A stretch of DNA of 64,000 nt from Pseudomonadota bacterium. Lineage in GTDB: Bacteria > Pseudomonadota > Gammaproteobacteria > Steroidobacterales > Steroidobacteraceae. Shown piece after piece: positions 19,567 to 29,035 of this stretch. Numbering within the stretch: position 1 is the stretch's first letter; each line of letters starts with the position of its first letter. Under the pieces are notes generated by a model. The model ran no database searches. It was not told the DNA's origin and worked only from the letters and a program-made list of their open reading frames with translations. The translations under genes were made by a program, and so were the position numbers. The stretch covers positions 1-64,000 of the forward strand of contig JAJZFQ010000097.1 of assembly GCA_021805275.1 (NCBI GenBank), written 5' to 3'.

Positions 19567-20940
19567 TCACGCGGGGCGCGCATCGCGCAGACACTCATCG
19601 AGGGCGCCGCGGTAACGCTCGATGTCCTCACCGGTCTTGGTCTCGGTGGCACACACCAGCAGCGCCGGACCGAGCTCCGGATAGTCCGCGCCGAGGTCCC
19701 AGCCACCGAGGATGCCGCGCGCCGCCAGACGCTCGAGCAGCGGGGCGGCCGGCCGCTCCAGGCCGAGGGCGGCTTCGTGGAACACCGGCTGCGGAAACAT
19801 CGGCCGGACCCCAGGCAGAGCGCTGAGCGCTGCGATCAGCTCCCGGGTGCGCGCATGCGAGGCGATTGCGGTGCGCCTGAGCCCCTCGGGGCCCATCAAC
19901 GACAGGTGGATCGTGGCGGCCGTGACCATCAGGCCCTGGTTCGTGCAGATGTTCGAGGTGGCCTTGGCCCGCCGGATGTGCTGCTCGCGCGCCTGCAGCG
20001 TCAGGGTGTAGCCCGGCCGGCCGTCGGCATCGACGGTGCGCCCGACGATGCGCCCGGGCATCTGGCGCACGTGCGCCATCCGCGTGGTCATGAATCCGAA
20101 ATACGGCCCGCCCGAGGACAGCGGGATGCCGAGCGGCTGGCCTTCGCCGACCACGATGTCCGCGCCCTGCCCGCCCCACTCCCCGGGCGGCTTCAGCAGC
20201 GCGAGGGAGATCGGATTGACCAGCGCGATCACCAGGATGTTGCGCGCATGGGCCCAGTCGCTCAGCGCATCGACCGCCTCGAGGCGACCGAAGACATTGG
20301 GCTGCTGGATGACAAGCGCGGTGCAGTCCTCGGTCGCGTAGGGCTCGAGCGACTCGAGCGCGGTGCAGCCGCTCGCAAGCGATAGCGGCAGCTCCTCGAA
20401 GGTAAGGCCCTGGTTCCCGGCGATGGTGCGCGCGACCCGCCGGTAGTGCGGATGCACCGTGCGCGGCACGAGGATGCGCTGGGCGCGCGAACGCCGGTTG
20501 GCGCGCACGGCCATCAGGCTCGCCTCGGCGAGGGCGCTGGCGCCGTCGTAGAGCGAAGCGTTCGAGACGTCCATGCCCGTCAGGCTGGCCATCATCGTCT
20601 GGTATTCGTACAGCAGCTGCAGCGTGCCCTGGCTCGCCTCGGCCTGGTAGGGCGTGTAGGCGCTGTAGAACTCCCCGCGCGTCGCCACCGCCCACACGGC
20701 CGCCGGGATGTGGTGCTCGTAGGCGCCGGCGCCGATGAAGCACAGGGGCCGCCCATCACGGCGTGCGCGCTCGCTCATCAGCCGTGCCAGCTGCATCTCG
20801 TTGAGCGCCTCGGGCACCCCGGCGAGCGAGCCGATGCGCAGCGCCGCGGGGATCTCCTCGAACAGCCGCTCGATGTCCTCGACGCCGATGAGCGCGAGCA
20901 TGGCCGCGACGTCCTCGCGCGTGTGCGGAACGAAGGCCAT
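19567..20940 (-). CDS. gcvPA: Glycine dehydrogenase (decarboxylating) subunit 1
   Basis: Non-PLP-lysine half of the split P-protein, 457 residues, normal for the family. It begins [20 protein letters not shown] and contains [37 protein letters not shown] and [14 protein letters not shown], all hallmark segments. Its ATG shares one base with the gcvH stop (TGATG), indicating coupling. It is the third gene of the riboswitch-controlled glycine cleavage operon. Confidence 0.96.
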   Translation of the reverse strand: MAFVPHTREDVAAMLALIGVEDIERLFEEIPAALRIGSLAGVPEALNEMQLARLMSERARRDGRPLCFIGAGAYEHHIPAAVWAVATRGEFYSAYTPYQAEASQGTLQLLYEYQTMMASLTGMDVSNASLYDGASALAEASLMAVRANRRSRAQRILVPRTVHPHYRRVARTIAGNQGLTFEELPLSLASGCTALESLEPYATEDCTALVIQQPNVFGRLEAVDALSDWAHARNILVIALVNPISLALLKPPGEWGGQGADIVVGEGQPLGIPLSSGGPYFGFMTTRMAHVRQMPGRIVGRTVDADGRPGYTLTLQAREQHIRRAKATSNICTNQGLMVTAATIHLSLMGPEGLRRTAIASHARTRELIAALSALPGVRPMFPQPVFHEAALGLERPAAPLLERLAARGILGGWDLGADYPELGPALLVCATETKTGEDIERYRGALDECLRDARPA

Positions 20941-21329
20941 CAGTGGCCCTCCTCGGAAGTCAGCTGCGCGTACTCCGCCGCGCTCAGCAGCCCCCCGGGG
21001 GCGCCCGCGGGACGCACCCGCGCGAGCCAGCCCTCGCCGTAGGGATCGGTGTTGAGGGTCTCGGGCGCACTCTCGAGCGCAGAGTTGCCCTCGATGAGCT
21101 CTCCGGCGAGCGGTGCGTACACGTCGGAGGCCGCCTTCACCGACTCAATGACGGCAAACGGCTCCCCGGCGGCGACCGAGCGGCCGGCCTGCGGCACCTC
21201 GACGAACACCACGTCGCCGAGGGCATGTTGGGCGTGATCGGTGATACCGACTTCCACCGTGCCGTCGGGCCGCGTCCGCAGCCACTCGTGGGTTCGGGTG
21301 TATTTGAGATCGGAAGGAACCTTGCTCAT
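20940..21329 (-). CDS. gcvH: Glycine cleavage system H protein
   Basis: The lipoylated shuttle protein carrying the aminomethyl group between P, T and L proteins. It has 129 residues, with THEWLR near 13-18, [19 protein letters not shown], and the lipoylation lysine K65 in [18 protein letters not shown] ribosome site precedes ATG 21329. It lies 75 bases after gcvT. No L-protein (lpd) is in the window; it is normally supplied elsewhere. Confidence 0.97.
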   Translation of the reverse strand: MSKVPSDLKYTRTHEWLRTRPDGTVEVGITDHAQHALGDVVFVEVPQAGRSVAAGEPFAVIESVKAASDVYAPLAGELIEGNSALESAPETLNTDPYGEGWLARVRPAGAPGGLLSAAEYAQLTSEEGH

Positions 21330-21404
21330 GCGACGCTCCGTTGGGTCGGACCAATGGGGATGGAGGGATGAGGGATCGAAACTCGGCGTGCGGCCCTCGA
21401 GCTG

Positions 21405-22490
21405 TCAGCCGATGAGGGATTTGCCGCCGCGGACGAACGGCGGGTGCACGAGGCGCGCGGCGAGCCGCTTGGCGCGCACCTCGACCTGCACCGTGCCGTG
21501 GGCGGCGGCGGGGATGCGCGCCAGCGCAATCGAGCGCTGCAGCGTCGGGGAGAAGGTGCCGCTGGTGATCTCGCCCGTGCCCCCGTCCGCTGCGATCACC
21601 GGCTGATGCGCGCGCAGCACGCCGCGCTCCTCAAGCACCAGGCCGACGAGCTTGCGCCCAACGCCGCGCGCGCGCTGCGCCTCGAGCGCTTCGCGACCGA
21701 TGAAGGCGCGGCCCGGCCTCAGTGCGACCGTCCAGTCAAGCGCGGACTCCAGAGGGGTGGTGTCCTCGTCCATGTCGCTGCCGTAGAGGTTCATCCCTGC
21801 CTCCAGGCGCAGCGTGTCGCGCGCGCCGAGGCCGCACGCCACGACGCCGGCGGCGGTCAGCGCATGCCACAGCGGTCCGGCCGCGGCAGCCGGCAGCATG
21901 ATCTCGAAGCCGTCCTCCCCGGTGTACCCGGTGCGCGAGATGAACCAACCGTCGATCTCGGCTCCGACGAACGCCCCGAGCGCGAGCGCGCGTGCGGCCG
22001 CCTGCGGTGCGAGCTGCGCAGCGACGCTCGAGCGCGCTTGCGGACCCTGCACCGCGAGCATCGCCAGGTCGGTCCGCTCGCGCACGCTGACGTCGAACGG
22101 CGCGGCGTGCCGACGGATCCACTCGAGGTCCTTATCGCGGGTGCCTGCGTTGACGACCGCGCGGAACCACCGCTCGGCGAGGTAGAACACGATCAGATCG
22201 TCGATGACGCCGCCACGCTCGTTGAGCAGGCAGCCGTAAAGCGCCTTGCCCGGGACGGTGAGCCGGCCGATGTCGTTGGCGAGGAGCTGCGCGAGCAGCG
22301 GCCGCACGCCGGCGCCCTCGAGGTCGATGACGCACATGTGCGACACGTCGAACACGCCGGCGGCGCGCCGTACCGCATGATGCTCGCCGATCAGCGAGTC
22401 GAATTGCAGGGGCATGTCCCAGCCGCCGAAATCCACCATGCGCGCCCCGGCAGCCTGGTGGATGGCGAATAAAGGGGTTCGTCGTGCCAT
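21405..22490 (-). CDS. gcvT: Aminomethyltransferase (glycine cleavage T protein)
   Basis: Transfers the methylene group from H protein to tetrahydrofolate, releasing ammonia and giving 5,10-methylene-THF. The 361-residue protein starts at ATG 22490, 5 bases after a GGGAGG ribosome site, and contains FGGWDMPLQF, GVFDVSHM, ISRTGYTGEDGFEIMLP and ARDTLRLEAGMNLYGSDMDE. It is the first gene after the tandem glycine riboswitch and an intrinsic terminator, so its expression should respond to glycine. The methylene-THF product feeds ThyA. Confidence 0.97.
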   Translation of the reverse strand: MARRTPLFAIHQAAGARMVDFGGWDMPLQFDSLIGEHHAVRRAAGVFDVSHMCVIDLEGAGVRPLLAQLLANDIGRLTVPGKALYGCLLNERGGVIDDLIVFYLAERWFRAVVNAGTRDKDLEWIRRHAAPFDVSVRERTDLAMLAVQGPQARSSVAAQLAPQAAARALALGAFVGAEIDGWFISRTGYTGEDGFEIMLPAAAAGPLWHALTAAGVVACGLGARDTLRLEAGMNLYGSDMDEDTTPLESALDWTVALRPGRAFIGREALEAQRARGVGRKLVGLVLEERGVLRAHQPVIAADGGTGEITSGTFSPTLQRSIALARIPAAAHGTVQVEVRAKRLAARLVHPPFVRGGKSLIG

Positions 22491-22505
22491 GGAGCCTCCC
22501 GGAAG

Positions 22506-22534
22506 ACAAAAAGCGGCAGACGTCAGCCTGCCGC
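22506..22534 (-). terminator. Intrinsic terminator between glycine riboswitch and gcvT
   Basis: On the minus strand GCGGCAG (22534-22528), an 8-base loop and CTGCCGC (22519-22513) form a 7-bp GC stem followed directly by TTTTTGT. It ends 15 bases before gcvT. It begins immediately after the 3' P1 strand of the second aptamer (GAGGGGC), so the aptamer and the terminator stem can compete. This points to control by transcription termination. Confidence 0.75.
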
Positions 22535-22740
22535 CCCTCTGTCCGGTGACCTGAGAGATCGGGCAACGCGTGCCCCTCCCCTTCGGTGGGCAGGACGCCG
22601 CATACGCCTGCCGCTCTCCAGAGACTCCGCGCAGAGCCTGAGGGCCTGCGCAGTCTGCCGTTCGTGGGCCTGAGCGTTTCCGGGCGGGAATTGCGCCTTC
22701 GGCGTTCCGGCCGCTGGGCCGGACTCTCTCCGTGCAGACT
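22533..22740 (-). promoter_or_regulatory. Tandem glycine riboswitch upstream of gcvT
   Basis: Two glycine aptamers on the minus strand. Aptamer 1 is closed by P1 strands AGTCTGC (22740-22734) and GCAGACT (22658-22652) and contains GGAGAGAG, CCGAAGG and AAACGCTCAGGC. Aptamer 2 (about 22636-22533) contains CTGGAGAG, CACCGAAGGGG, ATCTCTCAGGTCACC and GGACAGAGGGGC. These are the conserved core elements of the class. Glycine binding normally switches on glycine cleavage genes. The terminator right after aptamer 2 is the likely expression platform. Confidence 0.92.
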
Positions 22741-22758
22741 GATTTTCGGAGCGGTAGG

Positions 22759-22764
22759 ATCATA
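22759..22764 (-). promoter_or_regulatory. Extended -10 element for the gcv riboswitch transcript
   Basis: The minus strand reads TGCTATGAT, an extended -10 (TGn plus TATGAT). The predicted start is about 22752, 12 bases before aptamer 1. No good -35 is visible, which is common with extended -10 promoters. Confidence 0.5.
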
Positions 22765-22894
22765 GCAGCCTTTCGGCCCCAGGGCAGCGCCCCCCATGCA
22801 CCGCTTGCGCTCGCGCCGGTGGTCGCGGCAGACCGCCTGGCCCGGTAAAATCCCCGATTCGCCCCAAGTCACCGAAGTCACTGGCAGGTTCCCC

Positions 22895-24139
22895 ATGTCG
22901 TCCATCGCGCGCCGCTCCTCCGTCCAGGTCACGATTGGTACCGTGTGCGTTGGTGGCGCGGCGCCCATCGTCGTGCAATCCATGACCAATACGGACACAG
23001 CCGATGCGGAAGGCACCGCGCAGCAGGTGAAATCCCTTGCGCGCGCCGGCTCCGAACTGGTCCGCATCACGGTCAACTCCACGGAGGCGGCCGCGGCGGT
23101 GCCGCACATCCGCGAGCGTCTCGACCAGATGGGCGTCTCGGTGCCGCTCATCGGAGATTTCCATTTCAACGGACACAAGCTGCTGCGCGAGCACCCGGCC
23201 TGCGCCGAGGCGCTGGGCAAGTACCGCATCAACCCGGGCAACGTCGGGCGCGGCAGCAAGCGCGACCCGCAGTTCGCCGAGATGATCGAGACCGCCTGCC
23301 GCTACGGCAAGCCGGTGCGTATCGGGGTGAACTGGGGCAGCCTCGACCAGGATCTGCTGGCGCGCATCATGGATGAGAACGCGACGCGGGCCGAGCCGCT
23401 GAGCGCCCAGCAGATCATGCGCAACGCGGTCGTGCTCTCGGCGCTGGAGAGCGCCGCGCGCGCCGAGGACCTCGGCATGCCGCACGAGCGGATCATCCTC
23501 TCGGCCAAAGTGAGCGGAGTGCAGGACCTGATCGCGATCTACGGCGAGCTCGCCGCGCGCTGCGACTACCCGCTGCACCTGGGCCTGACGGAAGCCGGAA
23601 TGGGTTCTAAGGGCATCGTTGCCTCGACCGCCGGCATGGCGGTGCTGCTGCAGCGCGGCATCGGCGACACCATCCGCGTGTCGCTCACGCCGCAGCCCGG
23701 TGGCGACCGCACCCAGGAGGTCATCGTCGCGCAAGAGATCCTTCAGACCATGGGGCTGCGCGCGTTCCTGCCGCTGGTGACCGCCTGCCCGGGGTGCGGC
23801 CGGACCACCAGCACCGTGTTCCAGGAACTCGCCCAGCGCATCCAGTCGCACATCCGTCACCGCATGCCCGAGTGGCGCCGCGCGTACCAGGGGGTCGAGG
23901 ACATGACCGTCGCGGTGATGGGCTGCGTCGTCAACGGTCCGGGGGAGAGCAAGCACGCCAATATCGGCATCAGCCTGCCCGGCACGGGCGAGCGGCCGGT
24001 CGCGCCGGTCTACGAGGACGGGGAGAAAACCGTGACGCTCAAAGGCGAGCACATCGCCGAGGAGTTCCAGGAACTGCTCGAACAGTACGTGGCGCGCAGC
24101 TTCAACAAGCGGCCGGCGCAGGACACGGCCGCCGCCTGA
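22895..24139 (+). CDS. ispG: 4-hydroxy-3-methylbut-2-enyl diphosphate synthase
   Basis: Penultimate step of the MEP isoprenoid pathway: converts MEcPP to HMBPP with a [4Fe-4S] cluster. ATG 22895 gives 414 residues, longer than the 372 of E. coli, with a central insertion of the longer proteobacterial type. The start [15 protein letters not shown] and [11 protein letters not shown] are typical. The cluster ligands are C298 and C301 (CPGCGR) and C344 ([10 protein letters not shown], with E351). A GCCGCC-TGAG-GGCGGC hairpin (24131-24146) covers the stop codon. It is transcribed divergently from gcvT. Confidence 0.96.
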   Translation: MSSIARRSSVQVTIGTVCVGGAAPIVVQSMTNTDTADAEGTAQQVKSLARAGSELVRITVNSTEAAAAVPHIRERLDQMGVSVPLIGDFHFNGHKLLREHPACAEALGKYRINPGNVGRGSKRDPQFAEMIETACRYGKPVRIGVNWGSLDQDLLARIMDENATRAEPLSAQQIMRNAVVLSALESAARAEDLGMPHERIILSAKVSGVQDLIAIYGELAARCDYPLHLGLTEAGMGSKGIVASTAGMAVLLQRGIGDTIRVSLTPQPGGDRTQEVIVAQEILQTMGLRAFLPLVTACPGCGRTTSTVFQELAQRIQSHIRHRMPEWRRAYQGVEDMTVAVMGCVVNGPGESKHANIGISLPGTGERPVAPVYEDGEKTVTLKGEHIAEEFQELLEQYVARSFNKRPAQDTAAA

Positions 24140-24164
24140 GGGCGGCATGGCCCAGGAGAGCGAC

Positions 24165-24506
24165 ATGAGCGAGGCGTTGAACGAAAAAAAATGCAGGCCC
24201 TGCGAGGGCGGCACGCCGCCGCTGACGCGGGCCGAGGCCGAGGCGCTGCTCGGGCGGCTGGCGCACGGCTGGGTGCTGTGCGAGCAAGGCCCCTACTTGA
24301 GACGTGAGTTCCGCTTCGCGGACTTCTTTCGCACCATGAGCTTCGTCAACGCGCTCGCACACCTCGCCAACCTCGAGGACCATCATCCGGATCTGGAGAT
24401 CGGCTACGGCTACTGCCGGGTGCAGTACACGACGCACGCCATCCGCGGCCTGTCCGAGAACGATTTCATCTGCGCCGCCAAGATCGACCGGATCGCGCTC
24501 AGCTGA
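24165..24506 (+). CDS. phhB: Pterin-4a-carbinolamine dehydratase
   Basis: Dehydrates 4a-hydroxytetrahydrobiopterin-type carbinolamines, recycling the pterin cofactor of aromatic amino acid hydroxylases. The 113-residue form starts at ATG 24165, 6 bases after AGGAG; ATG 24147 would add six residues without a ribosome site. The catalytic motif LEDHHPDLEIGYGYCRVQYTTHAIRGLSENDF is split here as DHHPD (three-dimensional active-site histidines) and TTHAIRGLSENDF. No phenylalanine hydroxylase gene is in the window. The stop overlaps that of the convergent ubiI-like gene. Confidence 0.92.
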   Translation: MSEALNEKKCRPCEGGTPPLTRAEAEALLGRLAHGWVLCEQGPYLRREFRFADFFRTMSFVNALAHLANLEDHHPDLEIGYGYCRVQYTTHAIRGLSENDFICAAKIDRIALS

Positions 24507-25752
24507 GCGCCGCAGCGCCGCGGGCCGCCCGGGGCAGCTCCCCGGTGAGGCCGAGCGCCTGCCCGATGAACAGCCGCTTCAGCGACTCGCTGCGGTTCAC
24601 CCAGGCAAGTCCATGGCGCGCCACGTGCGCGAGCGGCCCACCCTCGTGGGCGAGAAACCGGTTGAACGTGTCGATGGCGAGCGTCATCGGCGCCAGCTCG
24701 CTCTTGCGCCAGCGCTCGTAGCGGCGCAGCACGATGGAGGCGCCCGGATCCTCGCCGCGACGCTGCGCATCGAGGACGCACTCGGCGAGCGCCGCGGCAT
24801 CGAGCAGCCCCAGGTTGACGCCCTGGCCGGCCAGCGGATGCACCACGTGCGCGGCATCACCGATCAAGGCACTGCGTGCCGCGGCGAGGCGCTCGGTGCG
24901 CAGACTGCGCAGCGGCAGCGCGAGCCGCTCGGTGGTGAGCCGCACCGCCCCAAGCACCCCGTCGGATGCCTCGAGCAGCGCGGCCTCGAACTGCTGCGGC
25001 GCGAGAGCCATCCGCTCACGCGCCTGTGCCTCAGCGACGGACCAGACAATCGAGCTCGTGCCGTCGGCGAGCGGCAGGAACGCGAGCGTGCCGGCGCCGA
25101 GGAACCGCTGCCACGCGGTGCGCTCGTGCGCACGTTCGGTGGCGACGTTCGCAACGATCGCGCTCTGTCCATAGCTCTTGACCTGGGCCGCCAGCCCGAC
25201 CGCCTCGCGCACCCGGGAGCGCGCCCCGTCGGCGCCGACGAGCAGGCTGCAGTGCAGTGCATCGGCCCCGAGCTGCACCTGCACGTCGTGCTCCCCGATC
25301 GCGAGGTGCGAGAACTGCGCCGGGATGACGGTGCCGCCGGCAGCGGCGAAGGCCTCGAGCAGCGCGCACTGCACCAGGCGGTTCTCGGCAATGGTGCCGA
25401 GATTCGGCTCGCCCGCATGGGCCGCATCGAACAGCAGTGCATCGGGGCTGCGCGCCGGCAGATGTGCCGGCCACACGCACATGCGCTCGTAGGGTTGGAT
25501 CCGCTGTGCGGGGAGGCGCTCCCAGGCCCCCGCCGCCCGCAGGATCCGCTCGCTCGCTCGCGACCACGCGGACACACGCACATCGAGCGCATCGTGCGCC
25601 GCTGGCGGCGCTGCGCGCACCGGCTCGAGCAGCCCGATGCGCAGCGGCCGGCGGGCCGTGCCGCCGGCGCGCTGCAGCAATGCGCCGGCACACGCGCCCA
25701 CGGGACCGCCGCCGACGATCAGCACGTCCCAGCGTGAGACCTCGAGGCTCAT
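24499..25752 (-). CDS. FAD-dependent ubiquinone-biosynthesis hydroxylase, UbiI/UbiF type
   Basis: A 417-residue class A flavin monooxygenase that hydroxylates the ubiquinone ring. The FAD fingerprint DVLIVGGGPVGA is at 9-20, SLLVGADGARSRVREAVG is the DG motif, and LIGDAAHVVHPLAGQGVNLGLLDAAAL is the third FAD motif. In E. coli the matching position is visC/ubiI. Sequence does not settle UbiI (C5) versus UbiF (C6) specificity. Its ATG overlaps the ubiH stop (ATGA). Confidence 0.88.
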   Translation of the reverse strand: MSLEVSRWDVLIVGGGPVGACAGALLQRAGGTARRPLRIGLLEPVRAAPPAAHDALDVRVSAWSRASERILRAAGAWERLPAQRIQPYERMCVWPAHLPARSPDALLFDAAHAGEPNLGTIAENRLVQCALLEAFAAAGGTVIPAQFSHLAIGEHDVQVQLGADALHCSLLVGADGARSRVREAVGLAAQVKSYGQSAIVANVATERAHERTAWQRFLGAGTLAFLPLADGTSSIVWSVAEAQARERMALAPQQFEAALLEASDGVLGAVRLTTERLALPLRSLRTERLAAARSALIGDAAHVVHPLAGQGVNLGLLDAAALAECVLDAQRRGEDPGASIVLRRYERWRKSELAPMTLAIDTFNRFLAHEGGPLAHVARHGLAWVNRSESLKRLFIGQALGLTGELPRAARGAAALS

Positions 25753-26993
25753 GTGAGCGGCAGCTCGCGCGCCAGACGCGGCGCGGGCCCCCCGAAGCCG
25801 AGGCTCACCCGGGACAGCGCACGCTTGGCCGGCGGCGACAGGTCGAACAGCACCAGACCGAGATTGCGCACCAGACTCGCCCCGGGCAGCGCACTCGCGA
25901 ACAGCTTGACCAACGAATCGGTGAAGCGCACCACGCCGCCGCGGTCGGCGGCGCGCGCCTCACCGTAGGCGCGCAGCAGCGGCTCCGCCCCGGGATCGCC
26001 CTCGGCCCCGGCGATCCGCTCCGCGAGCAACGCCGCATCGCGCAGGCCGAGGTTGAATCCCTGTCCGGCGATCGGGTGCAGCCCCTGCGCCGCGTTGCCC
26101 ACCAGCACGGTGCGCGGCCCGACCGTCTCGGCGGCGCGCGACAGCCGCAACGGGTAGGACGCCCGCCGGCCGACGCTCACGAACCGTCCCACCCGCCAGC
26201 CGAAACGCTCCTGCAGCGCGGCCAGGTAGTCCGCCTCCCCGAGCGCGAGCAGCTCGCTCGCGCTCGCCGGCGCGCATGCCCAGACGGTCCCGTAGCCGCC
26301 GCCGTGCAATGGCAGCACCGCCACCGGGCCGGCGGGAGTGAAGCGCTCGTATGCGGTGCCATCGTGCGGCCGATCGCTGATCACCGCCGCGGTGATCGCC
26401 ACCTGGGCGTAATCCTCGATCTCGGCCGGGATGCCGGCGGCGGTGCGCACCAGCGACTCGGCGCCGTCGGCCGCGACCAACAGCCGCGCCGCGACGGTCT
26501 CGTGCACGCCGTCGGCACCGAGGACGGTGAGACTCGCCCCGTCAGTGTCGCTCTGCACCGCGGTCACCCGCGCCGGCACGCGCAGCGTGACGCCGCCGGC
26601 GCGCTGCAGCGCGCGCCACAGCGCCGCCCCGATCACGCGGTTGGAAATGACGTGGCCAAAAGTCTCTACGCCCTGCTCCGCGGCGCGCAGGCGCGCGCTA
26701 CCGAATCGGCCCGCCTCGGAAACGTGGATGGTGCGGATGGGCGCGGCCTCGCGTGCGAGTTCGTCCCAGACGCCCAGTCCCTGGAAGATGCGCCGACTGG
26801 CGTTGCCGAGCGCCGTGGTGCGCTCATCAAAGCTCGGCTGCGCGCTCGAGTCCGGTGCCACCCCCTCGATGAGCAGCACGCTGCGCGCGGTGCCGGCGAG
26901 CGCGAGCGCGAGGCTCGCCCCGACCAGCCCGCCGCCGACGATGGCGACATCGACCTGCCGCCGCGCCCCGCCGCGCGCCTCAGGCTCGGGCAC
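25749..26993 (-). CDS. ubiH: 2-octaprenyl-6-methoxyphenol hydroxylase UbiH
   Basis: FAD monooxygenase of ubiquinone synthesis. FAD motifs: DVAIVGGGLVGASLALAL near the start, LLVAADGAESLVRTAAG, and LVGNAAQGLHPIAGQGFNLGLRDAALLAE. The Asn in LVGNAAQ instead of Asp is typical of UbiH. GTG 26993 with a strong GGGGGG ribosome site gives 414 residues and a 14-base overlap with pepP; an upstream in-frame ATG at 27044 would add 17 residues of non-conserved sequence. The order ygfB-pepP-ubiH-ubiI matches E. coli. Confidence 0.93.
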   Translation of the reverse strand: MPEPEARGGARRQVDVAIVGGGLVGASLALALAGTARSVLLIEGVAPDSSAQPSFDERTTALGNASRRIFQGLGVWDELAREAAPIRTIHVSEAGRFGSARLRAAEQGVETFGHVISNRVIGAALWRALQRAGGVTLRVPARVTAVQSDTDGASLTVLGADGVHETVAARLLVAADGAESLVRTAAGIPAEIEDYAQVAITAAVISDRPHDGTAYERFTPAGPVAVLPLHGGGYGTVWACAPASASELLALGEADYLAALQERFGWRVGRFVSVGRRASYPLRLSRAAETVGPRTVLVGNAAQGLHPIAGQGFNLGLRDAALLAERIAGAEGDPGAEPLLRAYGEARAADRGGVVRFTDSLVKLFASALPGASLVRNLGLVLFDLSPPAKRALSRVSLGFGGPAPRLARELPLT

Positions 26994-28371
26994 GCTGCCC
27001 CCGCCCGGCGCGCGGCAGCGCGCGCCCCGCCACCCGCCCGGCATCGGCCAGCGGCTCGGCCATCAGCGCCTCGATCTGATCGGCATCCTTGGGCACCCCG
27101 TCGCTGAGCACCTCGGCGCCGCTGCGCGTGACGAGGACGTCATCCTCGATGCGCACGCCGATCCCCTGGAACCGCTTCGGCACGCCGCGCGCGCCACGCG
27201 GGATGTAAATGCCGGGCTCAACGGTGAGGACCATGCCCGGCTCGAGCACCCGCCAGGCGTCCCCGACCTTGTAGTCGCCGACGTCGTGCACGTCCATCCC
27301 CAACCAGTGACCGGTGCGATGCATGAAGAAGCGGCGGTAGGCGCCATCGCGCTCGAGTTTCCCCGGCCGGCCCTTGAGCAACCCGAGCCGCACCAGTCCC
27401 TGGGTAACCACGCGCACCGCCGCCTCGTGCGGCTCGTTCCAGTGATTGCCCGGCCGCACCTTGGCGATGGCGGCGAGATTGGCCTCGTGCACCACGTCGT
27501 AAACGGCTCGCTGCTCGGGACTGAACCGCCCGTTCACCGGGAAGGTGCGAGTGATGTCCGAGGCATAGCACTCGTACTCGCAGCCCGCGTCGATCAACAC
27601 CACCTCCCCGGCGCGCAGCGGCTGATCATTTTCGTTGTAGTGCAGGATGCAGCTGTTCGGTCCGGAGCCGACGATGGGGTAGTAGGACGTATCGGCCCCA
27701 TGGCGGCGGAACTCGTGCACGATCTCGGCCATCAGCTCGTATTCCATGCGGCCCGGACGGCAGAAGCGCATCGCGCGCACGTGCGCCTGCGCGCCGATCC
27801 TCGCCGCCTCGCGCATCAGCTCGAGCTCGGTGCGCGACTTGAACAGCCGCAGCTCGTGCAGCACCTGGTCGAGCGCCACGAACTCCTGTGGCGGATGTCG
27901 CCCGTTGCGCGCCTGGGTGCGCAGGCCGTTCACCCAGCCGACCACCCGCTGATCGAACTCCGGGTAGATGCCCATGGTGTAGAACACCTTGGCGCGGTTC
28001 TCCATCAGCCCCGGCAGGATCTCGTCGATGTCCGTGATGGGGAAGGCATCGTGCGCCCCGTAGGTGCGACGGGCCCCCGCCGGCCCGGCGCGCCGCCCGT
28101 CCCAGGTCTCGCGCACCGGGTCACGCTCGCGCACGAACAGGATGTACTCGGCCTGTTCGCGGCCCGGAACCAGCACCGCGACCGCCTCCGGCTCGCCGAA
28201 GCCGGTCAGGTAATGGAAGTCGCTGTCCTGGCGGTACGCGTAGTCGACGTCATTGTTGCGCCGGCGCACCGGCGCGGCCGGAACGATGGCGATCGCATCG
28301 CGCCCCATCAGGCGCATCAGGGCGCTGCGACGGCGGGCGAACTCTTCGGCGGGACTGGCGGGCTTGATCAA
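26980..28371 (-). CDS. pepP: Xaa-Pro aminopeptidase PepP
   Basis: Cytoplasmic metallopeptidase removing an N-terminal residue preceding proline. The 463-residue protein has the pita-bread fold. Metal-ligand segments are LIDAGCEYECYASDITRTFPVNG, FMHRTGHWLGMDVHDVG, LTVEPGIYI and GIGVRIEDDVLV. The start is TTG 28371, giving a 4-base TTGA overlap with the ygfB stop and a GGAG ribosome site upstream; translation is likely coupled. Confidence 0.95.
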   Translation of the reverse strand: MIKPASPAEEFARRRSALMRLMGRDAIAIVPAAPVRRRNNDVDYAYRQDSDFHYLTGFGEPEAVAVLVPGREQAEYILFVRERDPVRETWDGRRAGPAGARRTYGAHDAFPITDIDEILPGLMENRAKVFYTMGIYPEFDQRVVGWVNGLRTQARNGRHPPQEFVALDQVLHELRLFKSRTELELMREAARIGAQAHVRAMRFCRPGRMEYELMAEIVHEFRRHGADTSYYPIVGSGPNSCILHYNENDQPLRAGEVVLIDAGCEYECYASDITRTFPVNGRFSPEQRAVYDVVHEANLAAIAKVRPGNHWNEPHEAAVRVVTQGLVRLGLLKGRPGKLERDGAYRRFFMHRTGHWLGMDVHDVGDYKVGDAWRVLEPGMVLTVEPGIYIPRGARGVPKRFQGIGVRIEDDVLVTRSGAEVLSDGVPKDADQIEALMAEPLADAGRVAGRALPRAGRGQRARA

Positions 28372-28925
28372 TGGTAGGGCGCTCCGGGTGAGGTGGGCGC
28401 ATCACGCAGCGGGGCGAGTTCCTCGAAGACCACTTGGACGCTGACGCGCATGAATTCGACTAGTTCGGCGTAGGCTTCCTCGTTGGCCTCCTCACTCTGG
28501 CTCGTGTCGACCGAGGCGCTGCCGATTGCCGTGATGTCGTTGACGATCTCCCCGACCTCCCCGGGCATGCTCGGCGCATCGCGCAGCACGCCGAGACCCA
28601 GGCCGTAGAGGAACCCCTGACACCACAGCGCCAGTGCGCCGGCCCGCTCGAGGATCGACTGATCGTCATCGGGCAGCAGCAGCCCGAACTGCATCTGCGC
28701 CCCGTTCAACGCCCCGGCGGTGTCCCGATACAGCGCCAGCAGCACCTCGGCGCCGCTCGCTCCAGCCTCGCCCTCGGGCAGGATGTCGAGCAGCCAGTCC
28801 TCGAAGCGATACCCCGGCGCCGAGCACAACGAACCGGCCAAGGTGCCGTGGGCCTCAGCCGCCTCGGCAAGGGAATGCTCGCCCGTGAGGACCCCTTGGA
28901 TCTGCGCATAGCTCGATTGCATCAT
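28368..28925 (-). CDS. ygfB: UPF0149 (YgfB/YecA) family protein
   Basis: An all-helical protein of 185 residues. The family features are the N-terminal LTGEHSLAEAAEAHGTLAGSLC, LLLPDDDQSILERAGALALWCQGFLYGLGL, and the C-terminal AYAELVEFMRVSVQVVFEEL. In Pseudomonas, YgfB influences ampDh3 and beta-lactam tolerance; its biochemical action is unclear. It is the first gene of the pepP-ubiH-ubiI set and is divergent from the zapB-like gene. Confidence 0.9.
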   Translation of the reverse strand: MMQSSYAQIQGVLTGEHSLAEAAEAHGTLAGSLCSAPGYRFEDWLLDILPEGEAGASGAEVLLALYRDTAGALNGAQMQFGLLLPDDDQSILERAGALALWCQGFLYGLGLGVLRDAPSMPGEVGEIVNDITAIGSASVDTSQSEEANEEAYAELVEFMRVSVQVVFEELAPLRDAPTSPGAPYH

Positions 28926-28996
28926 CGCCGGACATTATGCCGCATGTCGGCAGCGGCGGTTTCCCGACCCGCCCGGGAGGCGATGTGGCGCCCGCA

Positions 28997-29026
28997 TTGA
29001 CCGCGTGGAGAGCCCGGCACTATAGT
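28997..29026 (+). promoter_or_regulatory. Sigma-70-type promoter immediately upstream of zapB-like/zapA
   Basis: TTGACC (28997-29002) and TATAGT (29021-29026), 18 bases apart, make a good sigma-70 promoter. The -10 ends only 9 bases before ATG 29036, so the mRNA leader would be about 2-4 nt. Confidence 0.6.
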
Positions 29027-29035
29027 CTGCTCAGC

